A program made the position numbers and the translations under genes. Under the pieces are notes generated by a model, which made no database searches, was not told the origin of the DNA, and was given only the letters and a program-made list of their open reading frames with translations. 64,000 nt of DNA from positions 1 through 64,000 of the forward strand of contig JAAYKY010000051.1 in the NCBI GenBank assembly GCA_012522185.1, in the 5' to 3' direction. The stretch is from Flavobacteriaceae bacterium. Lineage in GTDB: Bacteria; Bacteroidota; Bacteroidia; Flavobacteriales; Weeksellaceae. Shown here piece after piece: positions 50,780-60,649 of the stretch (position 1 is its first letter; each line of letters begins with the position of its first letter).

Positions 50780-51469
50780 TTAATCTCGTCCTCTCATGGC
50801 AATCATCACGAAATAAAGTAATTGTGCCAAAGAACCGATTGCGGCAACCAAATAAGTTCTTGCTGCCCATTTCAGTGCGTCTTTTGCGCCATCGTATTCG
50901 TTGGGCATCACCATATTTCGATCTTTTAACCAAGCCAATGCACGGTTACTTGCGTCGTATTCTACCGGTAAGGTGACGAAGGCGAAAGCTGTTGTAATTG
51001 CAAATAAAACAATCCCAATCCAAAGTACAGATGTGATTCCGGACGAAGCATAAAGGATGATTCCTCCCATCAGAACCCATTGCAAAAGGTTACTTGATAT
51101 ACTTACCATCGGCACCATTTTGGAGCGCATTTCCAGCCAGGAATAGCCTTTTGCATGTTGCACAGCATGCCCTACTTCGTGTGCGGCCACTGCTGCTGCG
51201 GCTGCATTTCTTTCGTGGTAAACTACTTCGGAAAGATTGACAGTTTTGTTTGCTGGATTATAATGGTCGGTCAATTGTCCCGCAGTTGAAATCACTTTCA
51301 CATCATAAATTCCATTATCGCTCAGCATTTTTTCAGCAATTTCCTTCCCACTCATTCCGTTTGCCAAATGGACTTTTGAATAATGTTTAAATTTGCTTTT
51401 CAATTGGTAACTGATGTACATGCTCAAAAGCATGGGTACACCTACAACAATCAAATAGATTGGATCCAT
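50780..51469 (-). CDS. Membrane zinc metallopeptidase, YugP type
   Basis: The 229-residue protein has an N-terminal span (PIYLIVVGVPMLLSMYISY), the zinc motif HEVGH in AAHEVGHAVQHAKGYSWLEM, and three further C-terminal spans (for example MGGIILYASSGITSVLWIGI). LTDHYNPANKTVNLSEVVYH is conserved in the family (neutral zinc metallopeptidase, PF04298-like). Substrate unknown; it sits in the inner membrane. Confidence 0.85.
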   Translation of the reverse strand: MDPIYLIVVGVPMLLSMYISYQLKSKFKHYSKVHLANGMSGKEIAEKMLSDNGIYDVKVISTAGQLTDHYNPANKTVNLSEVVYHERNAAAAAVAAHEVGHAVQHAKGYSWLEMRSKMVPMVSISSNLLQWVLMGGIILYASSGITSVLWIGIVLFAITTAFAFVTLPVEYDASNRALAWLKDRNMVMPNEYDGAKDALKWAARTYLVAAIGSLAQLLYFVMIAMRGRD

Positions 51470-51481
51470 AATTTTATTTGT

Positions 51482-51871
51482 TTATTTAAGTTTAAATTCA
51501 ATTTCGTAAAAATACACTTTTCCGTTTGTTTCAAAAATTATACCGTCAGGACGTTTGTCAGTTTTCGGTGATTCAAAATTCTGGATTATTTGGGAATGAA
51601 CCGGAAAGTAATGGTCAATTAAATAACAACAATCACTCTCAATTCCTTTTTCTTTGAATGGAAATAATTTATTTCTCAACACAATGGCTTCTATATCAAT
51701 TTCTTTATTCATTTTGAACTCGAGAAATATTTTGTAACCTCTCTCCGACTCTGTTTGATTCAGAATTTCATATTCGGCTGTCAAAATTTCAGGTTGAACG
51801 GGGAGTTTGTTTTGTTGGCAGCTCAAAAGGATTATTGATGAGAGAATTACTGTTAATTTTAAAAAATTCAT
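51482..51871 (-). CDS. Hypothetical lipoprotein
   Basis: A lipoprotein signal (LKLTVILSSIILLSC) is followed by a ~110-residue mature part ending in alternating strands (GIIFETNGKVYFYEIEFKLK). Two adjacent Cys (SDCCYLID) are notable. I recognise no family. It lies 12 nt upstream of the YugP-like gene on the same strand and may share its transcript. Confidence 0.55.
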   Translation of the reverse strand: MNFLKLTVILSSIILLSCQQNKLPVQPEILTAEYEILNQTESERGYKIFLEFKMNKEIDIEAIVLRNKLFPFKEKGIESDCCYLIDHYFPVHSQIIQNFESPKTDKRPDGIIFETNGKVYFYEIEFKLK

Positions 51872-51929
51872 ACCTTTAAATTATTAATTCATTATTATTT
51901 TTAAAAATACAATTAATTTCTCTCAAAAA

Positions 51930-53378
51930 ATGAAATACAAAATATTTTCAGTTGCAGTTTTATTTTTATTGGTTCTTTCCTGTAAAAATGACGATGACAA
52001 CGGTATGCCGCCTTCTGCTTCCGCCAATGATTTTGTGTGGAAAGCTTTGAATTTATGGTATTATTGGCAGGAAAACTCAGCTGATTTGGCCGATAACCGA
52101 TTTTCGTCCGATAATGAATATCATAATTTCATCAATTCAAAACAGACCGATGAGCTTTTCTTTCACTTACTTTATGATTATGGGAATACCGACCGTTTTT
52201 CTTGGATTGTAGATGATTATCATGATTTACAAAATACCTTTGCGAGTATCAATAAAAGCTTTGGAATGAAGTATGGTTTGGTATATATTAACCCAAATTC
52301 CAATCAAGTTTTTGGGTACATCCAATATGTTTTGCCTAGTTCTCCTGCTTCTATTTCGGGTTTAAAAAGAGGAGATATTTTTACTCGAATCAATGGAGTG
52401 ACGCTGACGGATCAGAACTACATGGAATTACTTGGTGAAGACACTGCTACATTTGGTTTGGGTTATATTGAGGACGGTCAAGTTTTGAATTCTGATACGG
52501 AAGTTTCAATTACCAAAGTTCTGCTTCAGGAAAATCCGGTTTTGCATAGCGAAGTTCTCACGATTGATTCTCATAAAATCGGTTATTTGGTTTACAATGG
52601 TTTCCGAGCGAATTTTAACGATGAATTAAACGATGCAATCGGTGAATTGAAATCCCAAGGTATCACAGATTTAGTTTTGGATTTGAGATACAATGGAGGT
52701 GGTTCGGTTTTGACTTCGGCTTATCTTGGCAGTATGGTTACGGGACAATTTAATCAGGAATTGTTTACACAACTTACTTTTAATTCAAAAACTTCCAATA
52801 ATAATCGTCAATATAAGTTTGAGACGGAAGGGAAAATTTACGATAATAATTTAGAGGAAACGGGAAGTTTTCCAATTCATCATTTGAACTTGACCAAAGT
52901 TTATGTGCTGACGACTGGGAATTCGGCTTCGGCTTCTGAGATGTTAATCAGTTGTTTAGCTCCCTATATTGAAGTCATCACGATTGGAACCAAAACCTAT
53001 GGTAAGACGGTTGGTTCAATTACTTTGTATGATTCTCCACAAGATTATTATACATCTACGGATCATTTAAATCCTTCCCATACTTGGGCGATGCAGCCGA
53101 TCGTTTTTGATTATAAAAACTCTCAAAGTCAATCCAGTCCGGGAATGGGAATTGAGCCGGATCATTTGATCAATGAAATCCATTATTTGGAAAATTTGCC
53201 CCAATTAGGCGATCCGGAAGAACCTTTGTTGGATATGGCCATTTCTCAGATTACGAATTCCGCTCCTCGATTCAATCCTCAGACTTCCGCTCAGGCTCGA
53301 CTTTTCAAAACATCGCAAAGCTTTGAAAGATTTGGCACAGAAATGTATTTGGAAAAAGGGGTTCATTTAAATCCATAG
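51930..53378 (+). CDS. S41 family (C-terminal processing-like) peptidase lipoprotein
   Basis: The 482-residue protein has a lipobox (FLLVLSCKND), an S41 N-terminal helical part (FVWKALNLWYYWQENSADL), a PDZ segment (SSPASISGLKRGDIFTRING) and the tail-specific protease core: DLVLDLRYNGGGSV, the catalytic Ser in LTTGNSASASEMLIS and Lys in IGTKTYGKTVGS. It is anchored in the periplasm or on the outer membrane. Such SusE/F-distant S41 lipoproteins are common in Bacteroidota; the substrate is unknown. Confidence 0.88.
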   Translation: MKYKIFSVAVLFLLVLSCKNDDDNGMPPSASANDFVWKALNLWYYWQENSADLADNRFSSDNEYHNFINSKQTDELFFHLLYDYGNTDRFSWIVDDYHDLQNTFASINKSFGMKYGLVYINPNSNQVFGYIQYVLPSSPASISGLKRGDIFTRINGVTLTDQNYMELLGEDTATFGLGYIEDGQVLNSDTEVSITKVLLQENPVLHSEVLTIDSHKIGYLVYNGFRANFNDELNDAIGELKSQGITDLVLDLRYNGGGSVLTSAYLGSMVTGQFNQELFTQLTFNSKTSNNNRQYKFETEGKIYDNNLEETGSFPIHHLNLTKVYVLTTGNSASASEMLISCLAPYIEVITIGTKTYGKTVGSITLYDSPQDYYTSTDHLNPSHTWAMQPIVFDYKNSQSQSSPGMGIEPDHLINEIHYLENLPQLGDPEEPLLDMAISQITNSAPRFNPQTSAQARLFKTSQSFERFGTEMYLEKGVHLNP

Positions 53379-53385
53379 TTTGCAC

Positions 53386-53393
53386 TATCTTTG
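53386..53393 (+). promoter_or_regulatory. Promoter -7 box of the GNAT gene
   Basis: TATCTTTG, exact TAnnTTTG, 9 nt before ATG 53403. It overlaps the ORF-track start (TTG 53391), which is therefore rejected. Confidence 0.45.
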
Positions 53394-53402
53394 CCGACCA
53401 TT

Positions 53403-54527
53403 ATGAGTATTGAAATCAAAGAAATTCATTCACAAAGAGAATTAAGAACGTTTGTGAAATTCCAGTTGGACTTATACAAGGACAATCCCTATTTTGTTCC
53501 GGGATTGCTTGTGGACGAAGTAAACAGTTTGGACACTTCCAAAAATCCTGCTTTTAAACATGCCACAGCTCGTTATTTCCTAGCTTACAAAGACGGTAAA
53601 CTTGCCGGTAGAATTGCAACACTTATCAATAAAGTTGAAACTCAAGAGCTAAATATCAAGAAGTTGAGATTTGGTTGGTTCGATGTAATTGATGATTTGG
53701 AAGTCACCCAAGCGCTTTTCAAAAAAGTGGAAGAAGTAGGAAAGGAAAATGAGCTTGAATTTATAGAAGGCCCTATGGGCGCTACCAATCTCGAAAAGGC
53801 CGGAATGCTCACCTATGGTTTTGATCGTCTTGCAACAGCTGTTGGACAATACAATTATGAGTATTATCCCCAACATCTGGAAGCATTAGGATTTGTAAAG
53901 GAAAAAGAATGGGTTGAACAATTTTTGACTGTTCCTCAATCTATACCTAATAAAATCTATGAATTCGCCGAATTGGTTACCAAGCGTTATGATTTGAAAT
54001 TATTGCATTTCAAAAATTCAAAAGAAATGCAACCTTATATTAAACCTGTTTTTGATTTACTTGAAGAGACTTACAATGAATTAGAAACTTTTGTACCGAT
54101 TACAGAAGAGCAAAAATCTTTTTATGCCAAAAAGTATTCGACGATTTTAAATCCAGATTTTATCTCTTTTATTGAGGACGGAAATGGGGATTTATGTGCC
54201 TTCGCGATTACGATGCCTTCCTACGCCAAAGCGCTTCAAAAAGCCAAAGGAAAATTTCTTCCGTTTGGATGGTACCATTTGCTGAAAGCTCAAAAGAAAA
54301 ATGATACTGTGGAATTTGTTTTGATTGGTGTTCACCCGAAATACCAGAAAAAGGGCATCACTTCCATTATTTTCAAAGATATGTTTGAAACTTTTACGAG
54401 TCATAATATCAAGTATTTAGAAACAAACCCCGAACTAGAAGATAATCAAAGTGTCCAAGCTCTTTGGAATGATTACAATCCGATCATCCACAAAAGAAGA
54501 AAAACATTTCGAAAGGATTTGAAATGA
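53403..54527 (+). CDS. GNAT-type N-acetyltransferase-like protein
   Basis: ATG 53403 gives a 374-residue cytosolic protein. The first ~170 residues are an N-terminal GNAT-like lobe (FLAYKDGKLAGRIATLINKV, GPMGATNLEKAGMLTYGF), and the second half contains the acetyl-CoA motif A-like VLIGVHPKYQKKGITSIIF. This is the double-GNAT arrangement seen in a widespread Bacteroidota family of unknown substrate. It converges with apt, with stop codons adjacent. Confidence 0.72.
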   Translation: MSIEIKEIHSQRELRTFVKFQLDLYKDNPYFVPGLLVDEVNSLDTSKNPAFKHATARYFLAYKDGKLAGRIATLINKVETQELNIKKLRFGWFDVIDDLEVTQALFKKVEEVGKENELEFIEGPMGATNLEKAGMLTYGFDRLATAVGQYNYEYYPQHLEALGFVKEKEWVEQFLTVPQSIPNKIYEFAELVTKRYDLKLLHFKNSKEMQPYIKPVFDLLEETYNELETFVPITEEQKSFYAKKYSTILNPDFISFIEDGNGDLCAFAITMPSYAKALQKAKGKFLPFGWYHLLKAQKKNDTVEFVLIGVHPKYQKKGITSIIFKDMFETFTSHNIKYLETNPELEDNQSVQALWNDYNPIIHKRRKTFRKDLK

Positions 54528-55058
54528 TTAATAACTGACAAGGCTTTGAATTTCGGGAGTAAATTCCAGAAGTTTATCTTTTCCATTTAGAAATTCCAAT
54601 TCAGCGATGAAACTAAACTGAGAAGGAATTCCACCGCATTTTTGAATTAATTTTGCGGTTGCTTCTGCGGTTCCTCCTGTTGCCAAAACATCGTCATGAA
54701 TCAAGAAACGCATTCCTTTTTCTATGTATTGCGGCTGTACTTCAATGGTCGCTGTTCCATATTCCAAAGCGTAAGATTGCGCCACTGTTGGTGGTGGTAA
54801 TTTTCCTTGCTTTCTGATTAATACAAAGGGAAGGTTTAGTTTTTTGGCAATCATAATTCCAAAAAGAAATCCTCTACTTTCGATTCCGCAAACTGCATCT
54901 ATTTTGCCAGCTGAAAATTTAGCAAAGACCTCCAGAATTTCGTCACAAAGTTCAGGATTTTGGAATAAAGTCGTGATGTCTTTGTATTGAATTCCAGTTT
55001 GTGGAAAATCAGGAACTCGGGCTATGTTTTGGTCGATTCTTTGGGCTAATGCGTTCAT
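54528..55058 (-). CDS. apt: Adenine phosphoribosyltransferase
   Basis: The 176-residue type I PRTase has the PRPP motif FLIHDDVLATGGTAEATAKL and the APRT-specific CGIESRGFLFGIMIAKKLNL and LIRKQGKLPPPTVAQSYALE. It salvages adenine to AMP in the cytosol. Length is normal. Confidence 0.94.
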   Translation of the reverse strand: MNALAQRIDQNIARVPDFPQTGIQYKDITTLFQNPELCDEILEVFAKFSAGKIDAVCGIESRGFLFGIMIAKKLNLPFVLIRKQGKLPPPTVAQSYALEYGTATIEVQPQYIEKGMRFLIHDDVLATGGTAEATAKLIQKCGGIPSQFSFIAELEFLNGKDKLLEFTPEIQSLVSY

Positions 55059-55104
55059 GAGTTGAGAGTTGTGGGTTTTGAGTTTTATGTTATTTTTCTC
55101 GAAA

Positions 55105-56295
55105 TCAAATTTCGTTTAAAGTTTCAAGGATAATTTGGCATCCTTCTTTTATTTCTTCGGGAGAAATAGTCAAAGGAGGTGTGATTCTGAGGTTTTGGAT
55201 GCTGTACATCAACCAAAATAAAATCAATCCTTTTTCCATGCATCGTGCGGCTACTTTTAAGGAATATTCTTCGGATTCCAATTCGGGTGCCAGCATCAAA
55301 CCGCGTCCATGAACGGTTTTTATTTTTGGATGAACCAATAAATCCCGGAATAATTTTTCTTTTTCATCGATTTGATTCATCAAATCCGATTCCATAAGCT
55401 CCTCCAAGGTTGCTAAAGCTGCGGCAGCAATCACTGGATTTCCACCAAAGGTGGTGATATGACCCAAACTTGGATTGTGCGAAAGGCAGTCCATGATTTC
55501 TCCACTCGCTGTAAAGGCACCAATCGGCATGCCACTCGCCATCCCCTTCCCCATTACCAAAACGTCGGGAACCATATCATAATGTTCAAATGCGAACAAT
55601 TTACCCGTTCGTCCAAATCCAGGTTGAATTTCATCTAAAATCAATAAAGCCCCTACTGCTTGGCAGCGATCTTTTAGTTTTTTCAGGTAATTGTTTTCGG
55701 GTAATCGAAATCCGGAAGCGCCCTGAATGGTTTCCAGAATTACACCTGCTGTTTTTGGAGTAATTTTTTCTAAATCCTTTTCGGAATTAAATCCAATGAA
55801 ATTAATCATCGGCAACAAAGGTCGAAATGCACGTTTCTTTTCTTCTCTTCCTGCCAAACTCAGGGATCCTTGGGTATTGCCATGGTAGGCATTTTTACAG
55901 GCGATGATTTCTTCTCGACCCGTATAACGTTTGGCGAGTTTCATGGAAGCTTCAATGGCTTCGGTTCCTGAATTCACCAAATAGGTGGTGTCCAAAGGGG
56001 CGGGTAAAACTTCGGCTAAACGCTTGCAGAGTTGCACAGGTTTTTCTTGGGCATATTCACCATAAACCATCACGTGAAGATGTTTTTCGGCTTGTTGAAT
56101 TATTTCTTTGATTACCCTTGGATGTGAATGTCCAAGGGTATTGGCTGAAACGCCAGCTGCAAAATCCAGATAGGCTTTTCTATCTTTTCCGTAGATATAA
56201 GATCCTTTTGCATAATCTACTTCAAATCCGGAAGCAAATTGAGTTGTTTTTGCTTGGTATTTGAAAAAGTCTTTCTGTAGCTTTTTTGAATTCAT
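55105..56295 (-). CDS. Class III aminotransferase (aspartate aminotransferase family protein)
   Basis: This 396-residue PLP enzyme shows VNSGTEAIEASMKLAKRYTG, AYHGNTQGSLSLAGREEKKR, LILDEIQPGFGRTGKLFAFE and the Schiff-base Lys in LVMGKGMASGMPIGAFTAS. It resembles acetylornithine/GABA-type aminotransferases, but the substrate is not clear; argD itself is not asserted. It starts 1 nt into the stop of the upstream lipoprotein gene, and that gene follows the OstA-like gene, an arrangement seen in other flavobacteria. Confidence 0.85.
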   Translation of the reverse strand: MNSKKLQKDFFKYQAKTTQFASGFEVDYAKGSYIYGKDRKAYLDFAAGVSANTLGHSHPRVIKEIIQQAEKHLHVMVYGEYAQEKPVQLCKRLAEVLPAPLDTTYLVNSGTEAIEASMKLAKRYTGREEIIACKNAYHGNTQGSLSLAGREEKKRAFRPLLPMINFIGFNSEKDLEKITPKTAGVILETIQGASGFRLPENNYLKKLKDRCQAVGALLILDEIQPGFGRTGKLFAFEHYDMVPDVLVMGKGMASGMPIGAFTASGEIMDCLSHNPSLGHITTFGGNPVIAAAALATLEELMESDLMNQIDEKEKLFRDLLVHPKIKTVHGRGLMLAPELESEEYSLKVAARCMEKGLILFWLMYSIQNLRITPPLTISPEEIKEGCQIILETLNEI

Positions 56296-56915
56296 TATAA
56301 TACAAGCAATAAAACCGCTACACCTCCTACCACATAAGCTCCTACTGTAATCAAGTCAGAGAAAGGTTTGGAAAATCTTCTTTCCATTAGTAATTCTTCC
56401 TCGATTTGGTTGCTGTGGAACCTCAAAACTTTTTCGGGTTTACGCAGAATATGCGAAACCAATGTATCGCCTTCCCACTGATCGGCTTGTATTTTATATT
56501 GTTTTCCCTCCGCCGATATCTTGTAATATTTATTGGGTTGAATTTTAATTTTTAGGCTATCGGTTGATTCTGGTGTTGATTTGTTTGAAATGATTTCATT
56601 GTTTACAGCTTCGCTTTCATTGTTTCCCTCGTTTGTTTGAGTTTTTGAACTGAGAAATGTTGCGGATTGATCGTTGCTATTGCGCATTTCTTCTTTCATT
56701 TTTCTTGCTTCTTCTTTCTCGTTTATTTCTGTGTTTCTTCTATCAATTTGTGAGCCTCCTGAAAATTGACTTTGATCGGCAATACTTCTTTCGGAATTTA
56801 ATCGGTTGGAAGTTTGAGCGACCTTCTCATCTTCTTTGAAGTCATAAGGTTTATAGATATAGCAACTCGATGCGACAAATAGTAAAAGCAATAAAAAGTA
56901 GGTTTGTTTTTTCAT
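56295..56915 (-). CDS. Hypothetical lipoprotein with C-terminal membrane segment
   Basis: ATG 56915 (ORF track 56921) gives a lipoprotein leader (FLLLLLFVASSC). A ~90-residue low-complexity Asn/Ser/Glu-rich region follows, then a small beta-rich part (IQPNKYYKISAEGKQYKIQA) and a final hydrophobic stretch (LITVGAYVVGGVAVLLLVL). It is the middle gene of the OstA-like / lipoprotein / aminotransferase group. Function unknown. Confidence 0.6.
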   Translation of the reverse strand: MKKQTYFLLLLLFVASSCYIYKPYDFKEDEKVAQTSNRLNSERSIADQSQFSGGSQIDRRNTEINEKEEARKMKEEMRNSNDQSATFLSSKTQTNEGNNESEAVNNEIISNKSTPESTDSLKIKIQPNKYYKISAEGKQYKIQADQWEGDTLVSHILRKPEKVLRFHSNQIEEELLMERRFSKPFSDLITVGAYVVGGVAVLLLVL

Positions 56916-56970
56916 TTGCATTGGGTTTTCAATCCTGTTTTGATGGGTAAAAATACTAATCTAAAACGGA

Positions 56971-58830
56971 TTATTCTTTATTTTCTTGCAATTGTTCTTC
57001 TGAACTATTCTGATTTGAATCCAAGGTTTCTTCAGTTCCAGTTTCATTTGGAATCAAGGTTTCAACTTCAGATTTGAATACTTCATCGATGTCAATTATT
57101 TTATTCTCAACGGTTTCCGATTGATTTTCCTTTATTTTAACCTCTAAATATTCGGGAGGATCATCAAAAATATCCTGCCATTTTCTCATTTTTTCCTCGC
57201 CTCTCCATTTGAAATCTTTGAGATATCGGGCGGTTTCGGGCAGTTTAGATTCGGGATATAATTTGGAAGAAGCTTGAATTCTACAGGCCAGAACTTCGAC
57301 TTCGTTTCCGTTGATTTCTGCTTCGATGATGCCACAGTCCGAAGTATTGATCCCGATTCTTTCTTTGGTTTGGGTTTTTTCGTCTTCGTCATCTACGTAG
57401 TTGATGGCTTGCGCATTTTCATGCACTTCGACCAGATTTAATTTATTGTTGAGAAAGTATCCGGTCATAAATTTTCCTTTTACCTGATTGAAATCTTTCT
57501 CATTTAAAGAATCTACTTTTGAGATGGCGAATGAATTATTGAAGACCCGCACCGAGTCCAAAACTTCAAGTTGCGGGTTATTGTACATATAAATTGTATC
57601 GCCGGTAATTTGTTGTTCTCCTGACCACATGATCGGATCTCGGAATGATTTCAAAAGTCCGATGGTTTCGTTGTAAAATATGGAATCTGATTTTCCTTGT
57701 GCGTTGCTTTTAAAAAATCTCGCATTGAAATAAGCTTTTAAAACACGTGTTGAATCTTTTCTCTGAACGGCCATGATGGTGTCGGCGTGAAAATAAAGGG
57801 AATCGACTGTAAACGCTTTGACAGCATAAGCATTTCCGGTTACGAAAGCTGAGTCTAAATCCCGATGCGCTTCGGCGTATTGACCTCGGATGAATCGTTT
57901 TTCTTCCGGATCGTCGATTAATACGTCGCCTTTCGCCCATCCAAATCCCGTTTTATCATTGAAATACATATCATCGCCATGTAATTCTTTTCCATCACGA
58001 TAGATGATGGAGCGTTTTCTCAGGAAGGCTTCTCCAGTTCTTTTATTGAAAGTTCCGCCTCCTTCAGGCATAAGAATATAATTTCTTGGATTTTTTCGGT
58101 CGGTAATCACGGTTCTTCCGATGAAGTCCGTAATATCCGTTGCCTGATTCATAATCATTTTATCGGAATTAATGCGATAATCTGGTGTTTCAATGGTCGT
58201 ATTTCGGTCGAAATCTATAGTTTTTGTTTGGGTGTTGTACACGAGTATTTGGGTGTGTGTCACGGTTCCATCCGACCCGCGAATGATAGCTCCCTGGTCA
58301 GTACTTGCAATTCCTGATTTCCGGTCATACACCATATAGGAAGTTTCCACTCGTTGTCCGGGATCAATCATAACGACATTTCCGGAGGCAATTGCTACAT
58401 CGGTTACTCGGTTGTATTCTACATAATCTGCAAATAGTTCCGATTTTGAGTCGCGCATATGCACATTGTTAAAAGCTTTGACGATGCTGGTGTTTCCATC
58501 GTATTCCAAACTATCGGCTGTGATGCTAACGGTGTCATTGATAACTCTTACACGTGACCAAGCTCGGAAAAAATTTTCTTTTTGATAATAAACGGCACTA
58601 TCGCTAAATAGTTTGGTACCATCGTGTTCAAAAATGACATTTCCATAGGCAAATGGATTGCCTTCGAACTTTTCGGGTGTGACGCGAAGTACTTCGGAAT
58701 TCAGGTGTTTGATTTTTTTTATAGGTGGATTTTGGCTTCCAGGGTTGGTTTGTCCCAAAGCGAGAGTTCCCATAAAAAGGATTAGAAATACCGATAAGAA
58801 TTTCAGTCGTTTATTGATTTCTCCTTCCAT
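56971..58830 (-). CDS. OstA-like (LptA/LptD N-terminal domain) exported protein
   Basis: The 619-residue protein has a signal peptide ([19 protein letters not shown]) and then many short beta-jellyroll repeats of the OstA type ([78 protein letters not shown]). The C-terminal ~70 residues are acidic and low-complexity. It likely takes part in LPS transport through the periplasm. The first codons overlap the Fur-type gene by 20 nt. Confidence 0.85.
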   Translation of the reverse strand: MEGEINKRLKFLSVFLILFMGTLALGQTNPGSQNPPIKKIKHLNSEVLRVTPEKFEGNPFAYGNVIFEHDGTKLFSDSAVYYQKENFFRAWSRVRVINDTVSITADSLEYDGNTSIVKAFNNVHMRDSKSELFADYVEYNRVTDVAIASGNVVMIDPGQRVETSYMVYDRKSGIASTDQGAIIRGSDGTVTHTQILVYNTQTKTIDFDRNTTIETPDYRINSDKMIMNQATDITDFIGRTVITDRKNPRNYILMPEGGGTFNKRTGEAFLRKRSIIYRDGKELHGDDMYFNDKTGFGWAKGDVLIDDPEEKRFIRGQYAEAHRDLDSAFVTGNAYAVKAFTVDSLYFHADTIMAVQRKDSTRVLKAYFNARFFKSNAQGKSDSIFYNETIGLLKSFRDPIMWSGEQQITGDTIYMYNNPQLEVLDSVRVFNNSFAISKVDSLNEKDFNQVKGKFMTGYFLNNKLNLVEVHENAQAINYVDDEDEKTQTKERIGINTSDCGIIEAEINGNEVEVLACRIQASSKLYPESKLPETARYLKDFKWRGEEKMRKWQDIFDDPPEYLEVKIKENQSETVENKIIDIDEVFKSEVETLIPNETGTEETLDSNQNSSEEQLQENKE

Positions 58831-59254
58831 AAAAATAAAGGGAATGGCTATCTACTTTTATGCCAAAAACTTCTTCGATTGTAGCTTTGATGGTTTGAAT
58901 TCGAGGATCGCAAAACTCAATCACTTCCCCAGTATCGGAAAGAATGATGTGGTCATGTTGTTTATCGAAATATGATTTTTCGTAATGCGCCTGCTGGTCT
59001 CCGAACTGATGTTTACGTACCAATTTGGCATCAAGCAAAAGTTCAATGGTATTGTACAAAGTAGCGCGGCTGACACGGTATTTTTTGTCTTTCATCATGA
59101 TGTAAAGACGGTCAATGTCAAAATGCTCATCGGTGGAATAAATTTCTTCCAGAATTGCATAACGCTCAGGGGTTTTTCGGTGTCCATGTTCTTCTAGAAA
59201 ATGGGTGAAAACCTGTTTTACTACTTCGTAATTTTTTTGTTTTACATCATCCAT
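58811..59254 (-). CDS. Fur family transcriptional regulator
   Basis: The 147-residue protein has the Fur winged helix ([40 protein letters not shown]) and the metal/dimer half with [20 protein letters not shown], in which the His-rich element and CDP are present. The two structural CxxC pairs of many Fur/PerR proteins are missing. It may sense iron, zinc or peroxide; which one cannot be told. It precedes the OstA-like gene with overlap. Confidence 0.85.
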   Translation of the reverse strand: MDDVKQKNYEVVKQVFTHFLEEHGHRKTPERYAILEEIYSTDEHFDIDRLYIMMKDKKYRVSRATLYNTIELLLDAKLVRKHQFGDQQAHYEKSYFDKQHDHIILSDTGEVIEFCDPRIQTIKATIEEVFGIKVDSHSLYFYGRRNQ

Positions 59255-59355
59255 AACCTTTCAACAAAGTTTTGGTAAAGATAGTTCTAAATTTAGAGAT
59301 TTGAAAATTCCTATAGAGAGGTTTCGGTTTAAAGTTCAATCCTCCTACGGCGGAC

Positions 59356-59429
59356 AACTTTGTAGAGTTCATTTTTTTGAACTACTTTGACAAAGTTTTC
59401 ATCGTAGCTCAAGGACTTTGTCAAAGTTT
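59356..59429. repeat. REP-like palindromic repeats (ACTTTGWCAAAGTTT)
   Basis: ACTTTGACAAAGTTT (59384-59398) and ACTTTGTCAAAGTTT (59415-59429) are near-perfect small palindromes. AACTTTGT (59356-59363) also pairs with ACAAAGTT of the first copy across a GTTC/GAAC inner stem. No transposase is near. The pattern resembles bacterial REP elements. Confidence 0.5.
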
Positions 59430-59494
59430 AAATCTAAATCTTTGGTGGAATGGTTGCTTGCTCTGTCTTTCTCCGATAATTCAAATCAATAGAG

Positions 59495-59502
59495 TATATT
59501 TG
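59495..59502 (+). promoter_or_regulatory. Candidate promoter -7 box of the SMI1/KNR4-like gene
   Basis: TATATTTG, exact TAnnTTTG, 36 nt before ATG 59539. Confidence 0.4.
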
Positions 59503-59538
59503 GTGAATCCGAGTTTCGGTTCATCAAACACTAACGAA

Positions 59539-60117
59539 ATGCTAAAAAATGAATTAAATAACTTAAAGTCAATCATCAAAGAAAGGTATCCGAATGCTAA
59601 GTTTGAAAACGGGCTGAGTCGCAAGGATATAAAATTATTTGAAACTGAAAAGAAGTTGAAAATCCCACAGGATTTGTTTGATTTTTATCATTGGCACAAT
59701 GGCGTTAAGATGTCAGAATTTTATTATATCCCCTCATTGAATGAGGCTTATGAAATTTCCAAGCAGCATCCTCTACCCTTTTTATATAAATCAAGATTAG
59801 CTGAATTTCAGCCATCTTCTGAAGAGGAAATTGATAGGTTTTTGCAAAGTCCGAATGAGAACATTGCATGGTTTCCACTATTAGTAGATAAATCCAAAGT
59901 AAAAACATATATGAATTCGAGAGTCGAAATGCCATTGAATTCTGTTCCAAGTTTTTATAATTACGATGAGAATTTAACTATATTCTTTTTCAATTCGCTT
60001 CATGATATTCTCGAATTGTTGAAATTAAACATGACAAATGACGCCTCTGAAATGGGTTTGAAAGGTAAGTTTAAAAAATTTCTCAGCGATGTAAATAGTT
60101 TATTGAATTCACTGTAA
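59539..60117 (+). CDS. SMI1/KNR4 (SUKH) family protein
   Basis: The ORF-track start at 59377 runs through the palindromic repeats; ATG 59539 (MLKNELNNLKSIIKERYP) gives a 192-residue protein that fits the SUKH layout: an N-terminal helix, then LSRKDIKLFETEKKLKIPQDL, FDFYHWHNGVK, and IAWFPLLVD. SUKH proteins are common immunity proteins in polymorphic toxin systems, but stand-alone copies have unknown roles. No toxin gene is adjacent, so this may be an orphan immunity gene. Confidence 0.7.
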   Translation: MLKNELNNLKSIIKERYPNAKFENGLSRKDIKLFETEKKLKIPQDLFDFYHWHNGVKMSEFYYIPSLNEAYEISKQHPLPFLYKSRLAEFQPSSEEEIDRFLQSPNENIAWFPLLVDKSKVKTYMNSRVEMPLNSVPSFYNYDENLTIFFFNSLHDILELLKLNMTNDASEMGLKGKFKKFLSDVNSLLNSL

Positions 60118-60318
60118 ATCCGTGGATTTGACTTTTTTGTTTTCGTGGATTAATTAATGGTTTTGAGGAAATGGGTCAAAACTTAAATTCAGAAGAGCTC
60201 TCTCGTAAATATTTCGGTTTCAATTGGGCTTAATCCTTATATTAGTAATTAGAAAATATTGAAGTTTTAACTATCGCCAATCCCTAAAATGCTGATTATT
60301 CTTTGAAATGAAGAAGAT

Positions 60319-60435
60319 TTGATAATCATAGCGCCCATATTACTCTATCTGATTCTCGTAATTGGCCTGATTTTGATTGTCAAGTATTTATTTAAGAATA
60401 GTTCTGATTCGGTTCAAAAGAGAATAAATAAGTGA
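60319..60435 (+). CDS. Possible 38-residue membrane protein (TTG start)
   Basis: In the 532-nt gap between 60117 and 60650 one short frame encodes a hydrophobic segment followed by a basic tail (LLYLILVIGLILIVKYLFKN, then QKRINK). It has only a TTG start and no clear promoter, so it may be a remnant. The rest of the gap shows no other gene, no terminator and no clear repeat. Confidence 0.25.
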   Translation: MIIIAPILLYLILVIGLILIVKYLFKNSSDSVQKRINK

Positions 60436-60649
60436 ATCATAGGTTCTAGGATTTGCTAATACAAAATCAAGTCGATGGAACGATCAGAATTAAATGCAGA
60501 ATTGTTTAATAAAAAACAAAAAGCCCACACCCGATAAAAAACAGGAATAGAAAGTTTTACGAAGAAAATTATTGCTTTTTTTATACCGAAACAGCAAAAA
60601 TAACGCTCCGCTTAAAATTAACCTTGAATAACAAACAAAGAATAAAACA

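Noticed and set aside
59377-59538. ORF-track N-terminal extension of the SMI1/KNR4-like gene
   Set aside because: It runs through palindromic repeats and the predicted promoter, and does not look like the family; ATG 59539 fits.
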